Shown: one piece after another, positions 1-8,877 of the stretch | Numbering within the stretch: position 1 is the first letter of the stretch | Layout: every line of letters begins with the position of its first letter | Origin: VRUE01 sp963730315 | GTDB taxonomy: Bacteria; Actinomycetota; Thermoleophilia; Solirubrobacterales; 70-9 | Length of the DNA: 64,000 nucleotides | Assembly: GCA_963730315.1 (NCBI GenBank) | Contig: CAVSRD010000005.1 | Location: 124,001 to 188,000, forward strand | Reading direction: 5' to 3' | Notes under the pieces: generated by a model | The model's input: only the letters and a program-made list of their open reading frames with translations | Databases searched by the model: none | Told to the model about the DNA's origin: nothing | Made by a program: the position numbers and the translations under genes

Positions 1-1466
1 ATCTCCGCCCCGACCGCGGCGGAGATTATGTTGACCCCCTCCTCGCCGAACATCGTCCCGACCCGGCCGATCATCCCGGGCTGGTCGGCGTAACGGAAGA
101 CGGCGAGGTGGTCGGCAAAGGGCAGGTAGAAGCTCTCTCCCCAGACCGACACCAGGTAGGGCTCGTTGCGCGGGCCGACCCCGGTGCCGGAGACCTCGAC
201 CTCGGACTCGCCGGCGCCGAGCCGCACCGTGACCAGCTCGGTGAAGTCGCCGGCGACGCTGTCGTTCGTCTCGACCAGCTCGATCCCCCGCTCCTCGGCC
301 ATCTGCGGCGCGTTGACCAGGTTGACCGGCTCCTCGGTGTGGCCGGAGAGGATCCCGACCAGGACCGCGATGCCGAGCAGGCGGGTGTCGTGGGCGGCGA
401 TGCGGCCGCGGAACTCGGCGCTGACCCGCCCGATCGAGCCGCCGCCGAGGCCCTGCGCGAGCCGGCCGAGCTTTTCGCAGAGTGGCACGAACGGGGCCAG
501 CGCCTCCATCTCCTCGGGCCGCACCGCGGCGATGTTGACCGCGTTGGTGACGACGCCGCCGGTCAGCGCCGCGGTCACCTGTTCGGCGGTGACGATCCCG
601 GCACGGTCCTGCGCCTCGGCGGTCGAGGCGCCGAGGTGAGGGGTGACGACTACGTCGCCGCGCGAGAGCAGCGGGTGGTCGGTGAAGGGCTCGGACGGGA
701 AGACGTCAAGCGCCGCTCCGGCGAGCTTGCCCGACTCGAGCCCGGCCAGCAGCGCTTCGAGGTCGACCAGCTCGCCGCGCGCGCAGTTGACCAGGCGCGC
801 CCCGCCCTTCATCGCGGCGATCGCGCCGGCGTCGATCAGGCCGACCGTGTCGGGGGTCTTGGGGACGTGCAGGCTGACGATGTCGGCGCGGCCGAGTAGG
901 TCCTCGAGGCTCTCCGCGCCCTCGACCCCTAAATCGCGGAAGCGCTCTGCGGAGACGAACTTGTCGAAGGCGAGGATCTCCATCTCGAAGCTGCGAGCCC
1001 GCTTGGCGACGAGCTGCCCGATCCGACCGAAGCCGACCACGCCGAGCGTCTTGCCGTAGAGCTCGGTCCCTTTGAACTTCGGCCGCTCCCAGGCGCCACC
1101 AATCAGCGTGCCATGCGCCTGCGGGACGTTGCGGCAGAGCGCCAGCATCAGCGCAAGGGTGTGCTCGGCGGCGGCCACCGAGTTCGATTCGGGGGCGTTC
1201 GCGACGACGATGCCGTGGCGCGTGGCGGCGGGGATGTCGACGTTGTCGACGCCGGTGCCGGCGCGGCCGATCACCTTGAGCCTGGCGGCACGCTCGATCA
1301 GCTCGGGAGTCAGCTTGGTGGCCGAGCGAACGAGGATCGCGTCGTAGCCGCCGATTGCCTCGTGCAGCTCCTGCTCGGACATCTCGGTGCCGAGGTCGAC
1401 GTCGAAGTTCGCGCGCAACAGCTCGACTCCCGAGTCGGCGATCTTCTCCTTGACGAGGACCTTCAC
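1..1466 (-). CDS. serA: D-3-phosphoglycerate dehydrogenase, 3' end cut by window edge
   Basis: Catalyses the NAD-dependent first step of serine synthesis, 3-phosphoglycerate to 3-phosphohydroxypyruvate, in the cytoplasm. About 488 codons are visible. Residues 1-320 form the 2-hydroxyacid dehydrogenase core, with the NAD-binding GFGRIG at about 145-150 and the substrate-loop motif GRAGTGVDN at 68-76. The intervening domain of the long SerA type and the beginning of a C-terminal ACT domain follow; roughly 40 residues of ACT lie beyond the window. The GTG start overlaps the serC stop in a GTGA, so the two are probably translationally coupled. The long form is usually feedback-inhibited by serine through ACT (family knowledge). 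Confidence 0.95.
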   Translation of the reverse strand, partial: MKVLVKEKIADSGVELLRANFDVDLGTEMSEQELHEAIGGYDAILVRSATKLTPELIERAARLKVIGRAGTGVDNVDIPAATRHGIVVANAPESNSVAAAEHTLALMLALCRNVPQAHGTLIGGAWERPKFKGTELYGKTLGVVGFGRIGQLVAKRARSFEMEILAFDKFVSAERFRDLGVEGAESLEDLLGRADIVSLHVPKTPDTVGLIDAGAIAAMKGGARLVNCARGELVDLEALLAGLESGKLAGAALDVFPSEPFTDHPLLSRGDVVVTPHLGASTAEAQDRAGIVTAEQVTAALTGGVVTNAVNIAAVRPEEMEALAPFVPLCEKLGRLAQGLGGGSIGRVSAEFRGRIAAHDTRLLGIAVLVGILSGHTEEPVNLVNAPQMAEERGIELVETNDSVAGDFTELVTVRLGAGESEVEVSGTGVGPRNEPYLVSVWGESFYLPFADHLAVFRYADQPGMIGRVGTMFGEEGVNIISAAVGAE

Positions 1467-2602
1467 GGCAGCACCCCGGGGTCGTTCTCGACCACCCAGT
1501 CGATGCAGGCGGTGAGCGCTTCGACGTCGGCCGGTTCGACCGCCGGGAACATCCCGATGCGGAGCTGGTTGCGGCCCAGCTTGCGGTAGGGCTCGACGTC
1601 GACGATGCCGTTGGCGCGCAGCGTCGCCGCCAGCACCGCGGCGTCGACCCCGTCGGCGAAGTCGATCGTGCCGACGACCAGCGAGCGCTTCGCCGGATCG
1701 GCGACGAAGGGCGAGGCGAAGGGGGCGCGCTCCGCCCACCCGTACAGATGGCCAGAGGAGGCGTCGCTGCGCGAGACGCACCAGTCGAGCCCGCCGCCGG
1801 CCAGCATCCACTCGAGCTGGTCGGCGAGCAGCAGCAGGGTCACCACGGCGGGCGTGTTGTAGGTCTGGTCCTTTCGCGAGTTGTCGAGTGCCGTGGCCAG
1901 CGAGAGGAAAGCGGGCTGCCAGCGGTCCGCCGCTCCGTCGAGCTCCGCGACCCGCTCGATCGCCGCCGGGCCGAGCAGCGCCAGCCAGAGCCCTCCGTCG
2001 GCGCCGAATCCCTTCTGCGGGGCGAAGTAGTAGGCGTCTGCCTGCGAGGCGTCGAGCGGCAGGCCTCCGGCCCCCGACGTGCCGTCGATCAGCACCAGGG
2101 CGTCACCGGCGCCCTCGGGGCGGCGCACCTCGACCATCACGCCGGTCGAGGTCTCGTTGTGCGCCCAGGCGATCGCGTCCGCCGCGGGGTCGGCGGTCGG
2201 CGCCGGCGCATCTCCGGGCTCGGCCTCGAGCAGAATCGGCTGCGTGAGGAAAGGCGCCTTGGCGGTCACCTTGGCGAACTTCTGCGAGAACTCGCCGTAG
2301 CTGAGGTGCAGGGCGCGCTCGCGGACCAGCCAGGCGGCGGCGGCGTCCCAGAAGGCGGTCGTGCCGCCGTTGCCGAGCGCCACCTCGTAGCCGCCGGGCA
2401 GGGAGAACAGCTCGCTCAGCCCGCCGCGGATGCGCCCGACCAGGTCGCGGACCGGTGCCTGGCGGTGCGAGGTGCCGATCACGTCGGCCCGCTCGGCGAG
2501 CCGCGCCAGTGCCTCTGGGCGGACCTTCGAGGGGCCGCAGCCGAAGCGCCCGTCGGCGGGCTTCAGGTCGGCGGGGATCCGGGTGTGGGTCGAGGTGGCC
2601 AT
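1463..2602 (-). CDS. serC: Phosphoserine aminotransferase, mycobacterial type
   Basis: PLP enzyme converting 3-phosphohydroxypyruvate to phosphoserine, the second step of serine synthesis. It has 379 residues, close to the actinobacterial SerC subfamily. The PLP lysine is K197 in FAPQKGFG, and the phosphate-contact HR sits near residue 46 (GTSHRQAP). The ATG at 2602 was chosen over one 24 codons upstream because the family N-terminus begins there and a TAACCT -10 box ends 10 nt before it. It is followed by serA with a 4-nt overlap, so serC-serA forms an operon; serB is not in view. Confidence 0.93.
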   Translation of the reverse strand: MATSTHTRIPADLKPADGRFGCGPSKVRPEALARLAERADVIGTSHRQAPVRDLVGRIRGGLSELFSLPGGYEVALGNGGTTAFWDAAAAWLVRERALHLSYGEFSQKFAKVTAKAPFLTQPILLEAEPGDAPAPTADPAADAIAWAHNETSTGVMVEVRRPEGAGDALVLIDGTSGAGGLPLDASQADAYYFAPQKGFGADGGLWLALLGPAAIERVAELDGAADRWQPAFLSLATALDNSRKDQTYNTPAVVTLLLLADQLEWMLAGGGLDWCVSRSDASSGHLYGWAERAPFASPFVADPAKRSLVVGTIDFADGVDAAVLAATLRANGIVDVEPYRKLGRNQLRIGMFPAVEPADVEALTACIDWVVENDPGVLP

Positions 2603-2612
2603 CGAGCCGGAC

Positions 2613-2618
2613 AGGTTA
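2613..2618 (-). promoter_or_regulatory. -10 box of serC-serA
   Basis: TAACCT on the minus strand fits the actinobacterial TANNNT -10 consensus and ends 10 nt before the serC ATG, which would give a leaderless or nearly leaderless transcript. No convincing -35 element is visible. Confidence 0.5.
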
Positions 2619-2632
2619 TTGACCCCCGCGGG

Positions 2633-2666
2633 TGGACTCGGACCGGAGCCGAGGTTAGGCTCACCT
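2633..2666 (+). promoter_or_regulatory. Promoter with iron-box-like palindrome
   Basis: A -35-like TGGACT (2633-2638) and a -10-like TAGGCT (2656-2661) are separated by 17 bp upstream of the DUF4282 gene. The -10 lies inside AGGTTAGGCTCACCT (2652-2666), which differs at one position from the 15-bp core of the DtxR/IdeR iron box (AGGTTAGGCTAACCT). The outer bases do not match the 19-bp consensus. Iron regulation is therefore only a suggestion; the promoter reading is better supported. Confidence 0.4.
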
Positions 2667-2702
2667 CGCCACATCCAGTCCAGCCTAAAAAGGAGGAGAG
2701 CA

Positions 2703-3041
2703 ATGGAGGCAGCAAGTCAACCCAACCTGCCCGACAACGCCCCGCGCGGCTTTTTCGAATCGCTTTTCGACACGCGTTTCGACAGCCTCATCACGCCGAA
2801 GCTGATCCGGCTGCTGTACGTGATCAGCATGGTCGTCCTGGCGATCGGCGTGGTCGTCGCGATCATCGTCGGCTTCACCGACTCGGCCGGCACCGGCATC
2901 ATCACCCTGATCCTCAGTCCAATCGTCGCCCTGATCTACCTGATCGTCATCCGGGTCTATCTGGAGCTGGTGATCGTCGTCTTCAAGATCCGCGAGGGCG
3001 TCGGCGACGTTGCGCAGAACACGAGGCGGCCGGGGGCGTAG
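2703..3041 (+). CDS. DUF4282-like small membrane protein
   Basis: A 112-residue protein with a polar N-terminus (about 1-38) and two strong hydrophobic segments, about residues 40-60 and 66-92, so probably a two-pass inner-membrane protein. The arrangement and the final segment (VYLELVIVVFKIRE) resemble DUF4282, whose function is unknown. The start is decided by an excellent Shine-Dalgarno (AAGGAGGAG) 5-6 nt before the ATG, one of the few strong ones in the window. It lies on the plus strand between serC and the cupin gene, and a possible iron-box-like palindrome overlaps its promoter. Confidence 0.75.
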   Translation: MEAASQPNLPDNAPRGFFESLFDTRFDSLITPKLIRLLYVISMVVLAIGVVVAIIVGFTDSAGTGIITLILSPIVALIYLIVIRVYLELVIVVFKIREGVGDVAQNTRRPGA

Positions 3042-3044
3042 GGT
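3039..3044 (+). promoter_or_regulatory. -10 box of the cupin gene
   Basis: TAGGGT, whose first three bases are the stop codon of the DUF4282 gene, ends 7 nt before the cupin ATG. It fits the TANNNT leaderless layout seen repeatedly in this window. Confidence 0.45.
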
Positions 3045-3051
3045 TCGGTCG

Positions 3052-3480
3052 ATGACGGAGGAGCCAGAGCAGGGCGTGACCGCGGGCGACGGGTACGCGA
3101 TCGCCAACCTCGCCGACCTCGGCGAGGGACCGGGCTTCCGCAAGATCCGCAGGGCCCTGGGCGTGACCGCGTTCGGCATCAACGCGATCGTCCTGCCACC
3201 CTCCCACGAGACCGGCAGCCACTACCACGACCGGCAGGAGGAGCTGTACTTCCTGCACCGCGGCCAAGTCGCGATCGAGTTCGGCGACGGCACCATTTTC
3301 GAGCTCCGCCCTGGCGGGCTCGCCTGGGTCGACGCCCCCACGGTGCGCAGGATCCGCAACCTGAGCGACTCCGAGGAGGCGGTCTACGTGATCGTCGGCG
3401 GCGAGGACGGCTACGTCGGCCGCGACGGCAAGCTGCCCGGTGGCGGCCGCTTCGGCGACAACGCCCCGCCGGGGGCATAG
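3052..3480 (+). CDS. Cupin-domain protein
   Basis: A 142-residue single-domain protein. Residues about 50-115 form a cupin_2 barrel. Metal motif 1 is visible as GSHYHDRQEELYFLHRG (two His and a Glu), while motif 2 is degenerate, lacking the usual conserved His, so a single metal or none may be bound. No signal peptide is seen, so it is cytoplasmic. Substrate cannot be read from sequence; such proteins include small isomerases, dioxygenases and sugar-binding proteins. It starts 10 bp after the DUF4282 stop but has its own -10-like box. Its C-terminus is rich in Gly and Pro. Confidence 0.75.
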   Translation: MTEEPEQGVTAGDGYAIANLADLGEGPGFRKIRRALGVTAFGINAIVLPPSHETGSHYHDRQEELYFLHRGQVAIEFGDGTIFELRPGGLAWVDAPTVRRIRNLSDSEEAVYVIVGGEDGYVGRDGKLPGGGRFGDNAPPGA

Positions 3481-3528
3481 TCAACGAAGAGGAGCGCGGT
3501 CATCCTCCTGTTCGAATTGACGTCGCAC

Positions 3529-3638
3529 GCCGCTTCGCGGCTTAGCGACTGAGTTGGTGCGCGGCTCCGCCGCGCAAAGCTCGGCCCGACAGCGGCAATC
3601 ACAGCTTGAGCGATAGAGCTGAGGCTGCGTCCTCAGCT
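3529..3638. repeat. Cluster of short inverted repeats
   Basis: In the 218-bp gap between the cupin gene and ilvC, several perfect short palindromes follow one another: arms GCCGC/GCGGC (3529-3541), GCGCGGC/GCCGCGC (3559-3575) and AGCTGAGG/CCTCAGCT (3617-3638). None is followed by a T tract. They may be terminator-like structures of two convergent transcription units or remnants of a small repeat element. I see no ORF or recognised RNA here. Confidence 0.5.
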
Positions 3639-3663
3639 TCGAGAAGCCTGAAGCGGTGTGTGA

Positions 3664-3688
3664 GCCGGGAGGCATGCCGCCTCCCGGC
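3664..3688 (-). terminator. Strong hairpin downstream of ilvC
   Basis: Perfect 10-bp stem (GCCGGGAGGC / GCCTCCCGGC) with a 5-nt loop, lying 11 bp beyond the ilvC stop and also downstream of the convergent cupin gene. There is no T tract on either side, so if it terminates transcription it is the U-less type common in high-GC actinobacteria. Confidence 0.55.
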
Positions 3689-3698
3689 CCTCGGACGC

Positions 3699-4703
<1,005 letters not shown>

Positions 4704-4714
4704 GTCCGGGCAGG

Positions 4715-6040
4715 CTAGCGGAGCGCCCTGCGCAGCAGCTTGCCGGACGGGGTGCGCGGCAGCGCCGCCGCCAGCTCGACCCGCTTCGGCACCTTGAAGC
4801 CGGCGAGCGACTCGGCGCAGTGGCGGCGCAGCTCGTCCGGGGTGGCCTCGGAGCCGTCGGCGAGCACCACGACCGCGGTCACCGCCTGCTGCCACTCGGG
4901 GTCGTCGCGGCCGATCACCGCGGCGTCGGCGACCTCCGGGTGGCGGAGCAGCACCTGCTCGACCTCGGCGGGGACGACGTTCTCGCCGCCGCTGACGATC
5001 ATGTCGTCGATCCTGTCCTCGACGTAGAGGAAGCCTTCCTCGTCGATCCGGCCGAGGTCGCCGGTGTGCAGCCAGCCTTCCGCGTCGACCCGGCTCGGTG
5101 CGACGGTCGGCCCCCGGACGAGGATCTCCCCGTCGCGGATTCGCAGACGGGTGGTGAGCAGCGGCCGCCCCGCGGAGCCGAGCTTGCGCCGCGCCTCGGC
5201 CGGGGCGAGCGTCGTCACCTGCGAGCAGGCCTCGGTGAGGCCGTACGTCTGGACCACCGTGGCGCCGCGGCCGACCGCCTCTTCCAGCGGCTCCTCCGGC
5301 ACCGGCCCGCCGCCGATCAAGATCGTCCGCGGGCCGGACAGGTCGGCGCCGGCCTCGAGCAGGCGGGTCAGCATCGTGGTCACCAGCGAGACGACCGTTA
5401 TCTCGTCCCCCTCGAGTGCCGCCGCGACACGGTCGACGTCGAAGCCGTCGTGGATGACGGCGGTGGTGCCGTAGATGACCGAGCGCATCACGATGCTCAG
5501 GCCCGAAATGTGGCTGAGCGGCAGGCAGCAGAGCCAGTGGTCCTGCGGCTCGACGCCGATGTTGAAGGCGGAGCCGACGGCGCTCCAGAGAAAGTTGCCG
5601 TAGGTCAGCTCGACCGGGTCGGGCCGGCCGCCGCTGCCGCTGGTCAGTACCCGGCAGCAGGGCGCGTCCATGTCGTGCTCGCCGAGCAGCGGCAGATCGG
5701 CCTCGGTCTGGGTCAGCTGGCCGGGATCGCTCAGGTCCACGGTCGGCTCCTCGGCGGCGATCACCGCGGCTCGCTCCGCGGCGGTCAGCTGCGGGCCGAG
5801 CGGCAGCAGCACGGCGCCGACCTTCATCAGCGCGTGGACGAGGACGACCTGCTCGCGGCGCGGCTGCATGGTCAGGGCGGCGATCGAGCCGCGCCGCACG
5901 CCGTGCGCCTCGAGCCGCCGCGCTACCCAGGTCGCCTCCGCCTCCAGCTCGGCGTAGGTCACCTCGGCGCCGTCGGCGAGCAGCGCGACGCCGTCGGGAC
6001 GGCTCTGGGATCTCTGGGCGAGCCAGTCGTCGAGTTTCAT
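4715..6040 (-). CDS. menE: o-Succinylbenzoate-CoA ligase
   Basis: Adenylate-forming enzyme that activates o-succinylbenzoate to its CoA thioester in menaquinone synthesis. It has 441 residues in ANL-superfamily order: a phosphate-loop motif (LTSGSGGRPDP, with Asp where Lys is usual), YGLTEACS, the hinge GWLHTGDLG, and the C-terminal catalytic-lysine motif TPSGKLLRR. The assignment among ANL ligases rests on its position next to menB, menA, menC and menD; by sequence alone another acyl-CoA ligase is possible. ATG 6040 gives the family N-terminus and is 24 bp from the divergent menB ATG. Confidence 0.88.
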   Translation of the reverse strand: MKLDDWLAQRSQSRPDGVALLADGAEVTYAELEAEATWVARRLEAHGVRRGSIAALTMQPRREQVVLVHALMKVGAVLLPLGPQLTAAERAAVIAAEEPTVDLSDPGQLTQTEADLPLLGEHDMDAPCCRVLTSGSGGRPDPVELTYGNFLWSAVGSAFNIGVEPQDHWLCCLPLSHISGLSIVMRSVIYGTTAVIHDGFDVDRVAAALEGDEITVVSLVTTMLTRLLEAGADLSGPRTILIGGGPVPEEPLEEAVGRGATVVQTYGLTEACSQVTTLAPAEARRKLGSAGRPLLTTRLRIRDGEILVRGPTVAPSRVDAEGWLHTGDLGRIDEEGFLYVEDRIDDMIVSGGENVVPAEVEQVLLRHPEVADAAVIGRDDPEWQQAVTAVVVLADGSEATPDELRRHCAESLAGFKVPKRVELAAALPRTPSGKLLRRALR

Positions 6041-6051
6041 CGAGGGCGGGA

Positions 6052-6057
6052 TATCGT
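6052..6057 (+). promoter_or_regulatory. -10 box of menB-menA
   Basis: TATCGT ends 7 nt before the menB ATG in the 24-bp divergent gap between menE and menB. The spacing implies a leaderless menB transcript. Confidence 0.5.
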
Positions 6058-6064
6058 GCCCATC

Positions 6065-6931
6065 ATGCCGAAACGCCACAAGAGCGCACCGCCCGAGGGC
6101 GACCTCTACGCACCGCTCGAGTGGCAGCCCGCCGCAGATTACGGCGACATCCGCTACGAGAAGGCGGACGGGATCGCGAAGATCACGATCGACCGGCCCG
6201 AGGTGCACAATGCCTTCCGCCCGCAGACCCTGATCGAGATCTCCGCGGCCCTGGAGCTGGCTCGCGAGGACACCGAGGTCGGGGTGGTGATCCTCACCGG
6301 GGAGGGTCGCGACGCATTCTGCTCGGGAGGCGACCAGACCGTTCGCGGCGACACCGGGTACGTCGCCGAAGGCGCCTCGCTCGGCCGCTTCCACGTCACC
6401 GACCTGCAGGTGCAGATGCGGCGGCTGCCGAAGCCGGTGGTTGCGATGGTGGCCGGCTATGCGATCGGCGGAGGCCACGTCCTGCACGTCTGCTGCGACC
6501 TGACGATCGCCGCCGACAACGCGCAGTTCGGGCAGACCGGGCCGCGGGTCGGCTCCTGGGACGGCGGCTTCGGCGCCTCGCTGCTGCGCGACCTGGTCGG
6601 GACCAAGAAGGCGAAGGAGTTCTGGTTGCTGTGCCGCCAGTACGACGCCGAGCAGGCTCTCGAGATGGGCCTGGTCAACGCGGTCGTCCCGCTCGACCGC
6701 CTCGAGCGGGAGACGGTCGCCTGGTGCCGGGAGATGCTGGCGCTCTCGCCCTTCGCCCTGCGCCTCGTCAAGGCCAGCTTCAACGCGCACGAGGACGGCT
6801 ACGCGGGGATTCAGCAACTGGCCCACGACGCCAATCTGCTCTTCTACGGCAGCGAGGAGGCACAGGAGGGCCGCGAGGCGTTCAAGGAAAAACGCCCCCC
6901 CGACTTCTCGAAGTACCCGAGAAGGCCATGA
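6065..6931 (+). CDS. menB: 1,4-Dihydroxy-2-naphthoyl-CoA synthase
   Basis: Crotonase-fold enzyme closing the second ring of the naphthoquinone from o-succinylbenzoyl-CoA. It has 288 residues, typical of MenB. Landmarks are DRPEVHNAFRP near the N-terminus, the oxyanion-hole segment FCSGGDQTVRG, GYAIGGGHVLHV, and the MenB-specific VGSWDGGFGASLLRD, whose Asp is catalytic in the family. The C-terminal tail KRPPDFSKYPRRP is also characteristic. The stop overlaps the menA ATG (ATGA). Confidence 0.96.
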   Translation: MPKRHKSAPPEGDLYAPLEWQPAADYGDIRYEKADGIAKITIDRPEVHNAFRPQTLIEISAALELAREDTEVGVVILTGEGRDAFCSGGDQTVRGDTGYVAEGASLGRFHVTDLQVQMRRLPKPVVAMVAGYAIGGGHVLHVCCDLTIAADNAQFGQTGPRVGSWDGGFGASLLRDLVGTKKAKEFWLLCRQYDAEQALEMGLVNAVVPLDRLERETVAWCREMLALSPFALRLVKASFNAHEDGYAGIQQLAHDANLLFYGSEEAQEGREAFKEKRPPDFSKYPRRP

Positions 6932-7809
6932 GAATCTGGCTGATGGCGGCGAGGCCGAGGACCTTGCCGGCGGCGATCGCACCGGTGCTGGTCGGCACCG
7001 CGGCCGCGGTCGAATGGGCGGGAAGACTGCCCCGCCTCGGCGCCTTCGTCGCCGCCCTGGTCGGCTCGGTGTTCATCCAGGTCGGGACCAACCTCGCGAA
7101 CGACTACTCCGACGCGAGGCGGGGGGCCGACACGGCGGACAGGCTCGGGCCGGTGAGGGTGACATCGGCGGGACTGGTAACGCCGCAGCGGGTGCTGGTC
7201 GCAACCTGGGTGGCGTTCGGGGTCGCGGTCGCCTGCGGGATCTACCTGACCGCGGTGGCCGGGATCGTGATCCTGCTGATCGGCGCCGTCTCGATCGCCG
7301 CCGGCGTGCTCTACACCGGCGGCCCACGCCCCTACGGCTACGCCGGGCTGGGCGAGGTGTTCGTCTTCCTCTTCTTCGGCCTGATCGCCGTCAACGGCTC
7401 CTACTACGTGCAGGTCGAGGAACTGGCGGCTCTGCCGCTCGGGCTCTCGATCTCGGTCGGCTTCCTCGCCACGGCGATCCTCGCCGTCAACAACGTCCGC
7501 GACATCGAGACCGACCGCCGCGCCGGCAAGATGACCATGGCGGTCCGGATGGGGCGGGCCAGCGCGGTCGGCCTCTACCGGATGCTGGTGCTCGGAGCCT
7601 TCCTCGTGCTGCCGATCGCCCTGGTCGCCGGCGACGCAAGCCTGCTGCCGCTGATCGGGCTGCTGGCCCTGCCGCTGGCGGTGCCGCCGCTGCGGACGAT
7701 CAGCAACCGCACCGACGGGCCGTCGCTGAACCGAGCGCTGGCCGGCACCGGCGCCCTGCTCGGCGCCTTCAGCATCCTGGTCTCGCTGGGGCTGCTGATC
7801 GCCGCCTAA
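6928..7809 (+). CDS. menA: 1,4-Dihydroxy-2-naphthoate polyprenyltransferase
   Basis: Membrane prenyltransferase attaching the polyprenyl tail to dihydroxynaphthoate. It has 293 residues with about eight hydrophobic segments. The prenyl-diphosphate site NDYSDARRGAD (about residues 54-64) and the second Asp-rich loop NNVRDIETDRRAGK (about 191-204) match the UbiA/MenA family. It overlaps menB by 4 nt and is followed 9 bp later by menC. The demethylmenaquinone methyltransferase and MenH are not in this window. Confidence 0.95.
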   Translation: MRIWLMAARPRTLPAAIAPVLVGTAAAVEWAGRLPRLGAFVAALVGSVFIQVGTNLANDYSDARRGADTADRLGPVRVTSAGLVTPQRVLVATWVAFGVAVACGIYLTAVAGIVILLIGAVSIAAGVLYTGGPRPYGYAGLGEVFVFLFFGLIAVNGSYYVQVEELAALPLGLSISVGFLATAILAVNNVRDIETDRRAGKMTMAVRMGRASAVGLYRMLVLGAFLVLPIALVAGDASLLPLIGLLALPLAVPPLRTISNRTDGPSLNRALAGTGALLGAFSILVSLGLLIAA

Positions 7810-7812
7810 GCT
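7807..7812 (+). promoter_or_regulatory. -10 box of menC-menD
   Basis: TAAGCT, beginning with the TAA stop of menA, ends 6 nt before the menC ATG. It could drive a leaderless menC-menD transcript in addition to read-through from menB. Confidence 0.4.
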
Positions 7813-7818
7813 GGGGCC

Positions 7819-8877
7819 ATGCGAATCGCCTCGGTGGAGGTCGTCCCCTACGCGCTGCCCTTCCGCCGGCCCTATGTGACAACTGCCGGGCGGCTGGAGA
7901 AGCGCGAGATGGTCCTGCTGCGGCTGCGCGACCCTGACGGGCTGATCGGGCTGGGGGAAGCGGTGCCGCTCTCGCTACGGGGAGGGTCGAAGCTGGAGCA
8001 GGTGGTGGAAGAGCTGGAGGCACTCGCCGGGCTGGCGGAGCTCGACGAGGCGGTCCTCACCGATCCCGCCGGCGCCCTTTCGCCGCCGGCTCGCTGCGCG
8101 GCGACGACGGCGCTGCTCGACCTGCGCGGCAGGCGGGCGCGCGCCGAGAGCTCGGCTCCCGCTAAGCCGGTCGCGCCGGTCCGCTGCAACGCGACGCTGG
8201 TCGCCGGCGAGCCGTCTGCCGTCGCCGCCGAGGCGGAGCGCTGGGCGGCCGACGGCTTCTCCACCTTCAAGCTGAAGCTGGGGACGGGCGACGACGTCGG
8301 TCAGGTGCGGGCGGTGCGGGAGGCGCTCGGGCCGAAGGCGCGGATCCGCATCGACGCCAACGCGGCCTGGGACCTGGCCGCGGCGAGGCGGACTCTGGCC
8401 GAGCTGGAGCGGTTCGAGATCGAGCTGGCCGAGCAGCCCGTGGCGGGCGTCGACGATGCGGTCGCGCTGGCGGCGTCGACCTCGATTCCGCTCGCCGCCG
8501 ACGAGAGCGTCGCGAGCCGCGCCGACGCCGAACGGGCGGCGGCAGCGGGAGCCTTCGCCCTGACCGGCATCAAGCTCTCCAAGGTGGGCGGCCCGGAGGC
8601 GGCGCTGGAGATCGCCGAGCTGCTGCCCGCCTACCTGACCAGCGCGCTCGACGGCCCGGTGGGGATCGCCGCCGCGGCCCAGGTTGCGCAGTCGCTCGGC
8701 GACCTCGGTCGGACGGCCGGCGAGAGCCTCGCGCACGGCCTCGCCACCCAGCGGCTCTTCGCCTCGACGGTCGCCTCGGTCGAGTGCGAGCTGCACGGCG
8801 ACATGCTGCACCCGCCGGAGGGCCCCGGGCTCGGCGTCGAAATCGACGAGGATGCGCTGGAGGCGCACCGTCTTTGA
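7819..8877 (+). CDS. menC: o-Succinylbenzoate synthase
   Basis: Enolase-superfamily dehydratase producing o-succinylbenzoate from SHCHC. It has 352 residues with an N-terminal capping domain (1-110) and a barrel. Catalytic landmarks are the lysine pair in FKLKLG (about 153-158), metal ligands in DANAAWD, the Glu in ELAEQPV and the Asp-Glu in AADES, and the opposite-face lysine in KLSKVGG. Dipeptide epimerases share this fold, but the placement between menA and menD supports MenC. Its TGA overlaps the menD ATG by one base (TGATG). Confidence 0.93.
   Translation: MRIASVEVVPYALPFRRPYVTTAGRLEKREMVLLRLRDPDGLIGLGEAVPLSLRGGSKLEQVVEELEALAGLAELDEAVLTDPAGALSPPARCAATTALLDLRGRRARAESSAPAKPVAPVRCNATLVAGEPSAVAAEAERWAADGFSTFKLKLGTGDDVGQVRAVREALGPKARIRIDANAAWDLAAARRTLAELERFEIELAEQPVAGVDDAVALAASTSIPLAADESVASRADAERAAAAGAFALTGIKLSKVGGPEAALEIAELLPAYLTSALDGPVGIAAAAQVAQSLGDLGRTAGESLAHGLATQRLFASTVASVECELHGDMLHPPEGPGLGVEIDEDALEAHRL

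Noticed and set aside
3505..3525. tRNA T-arm-like GTTCGAAT in the cupin-ilvC gap
   Set aside because: The flanking bases do not form the 5-bp T stem and no acceptor, D-arm or anticodon arm can be built.
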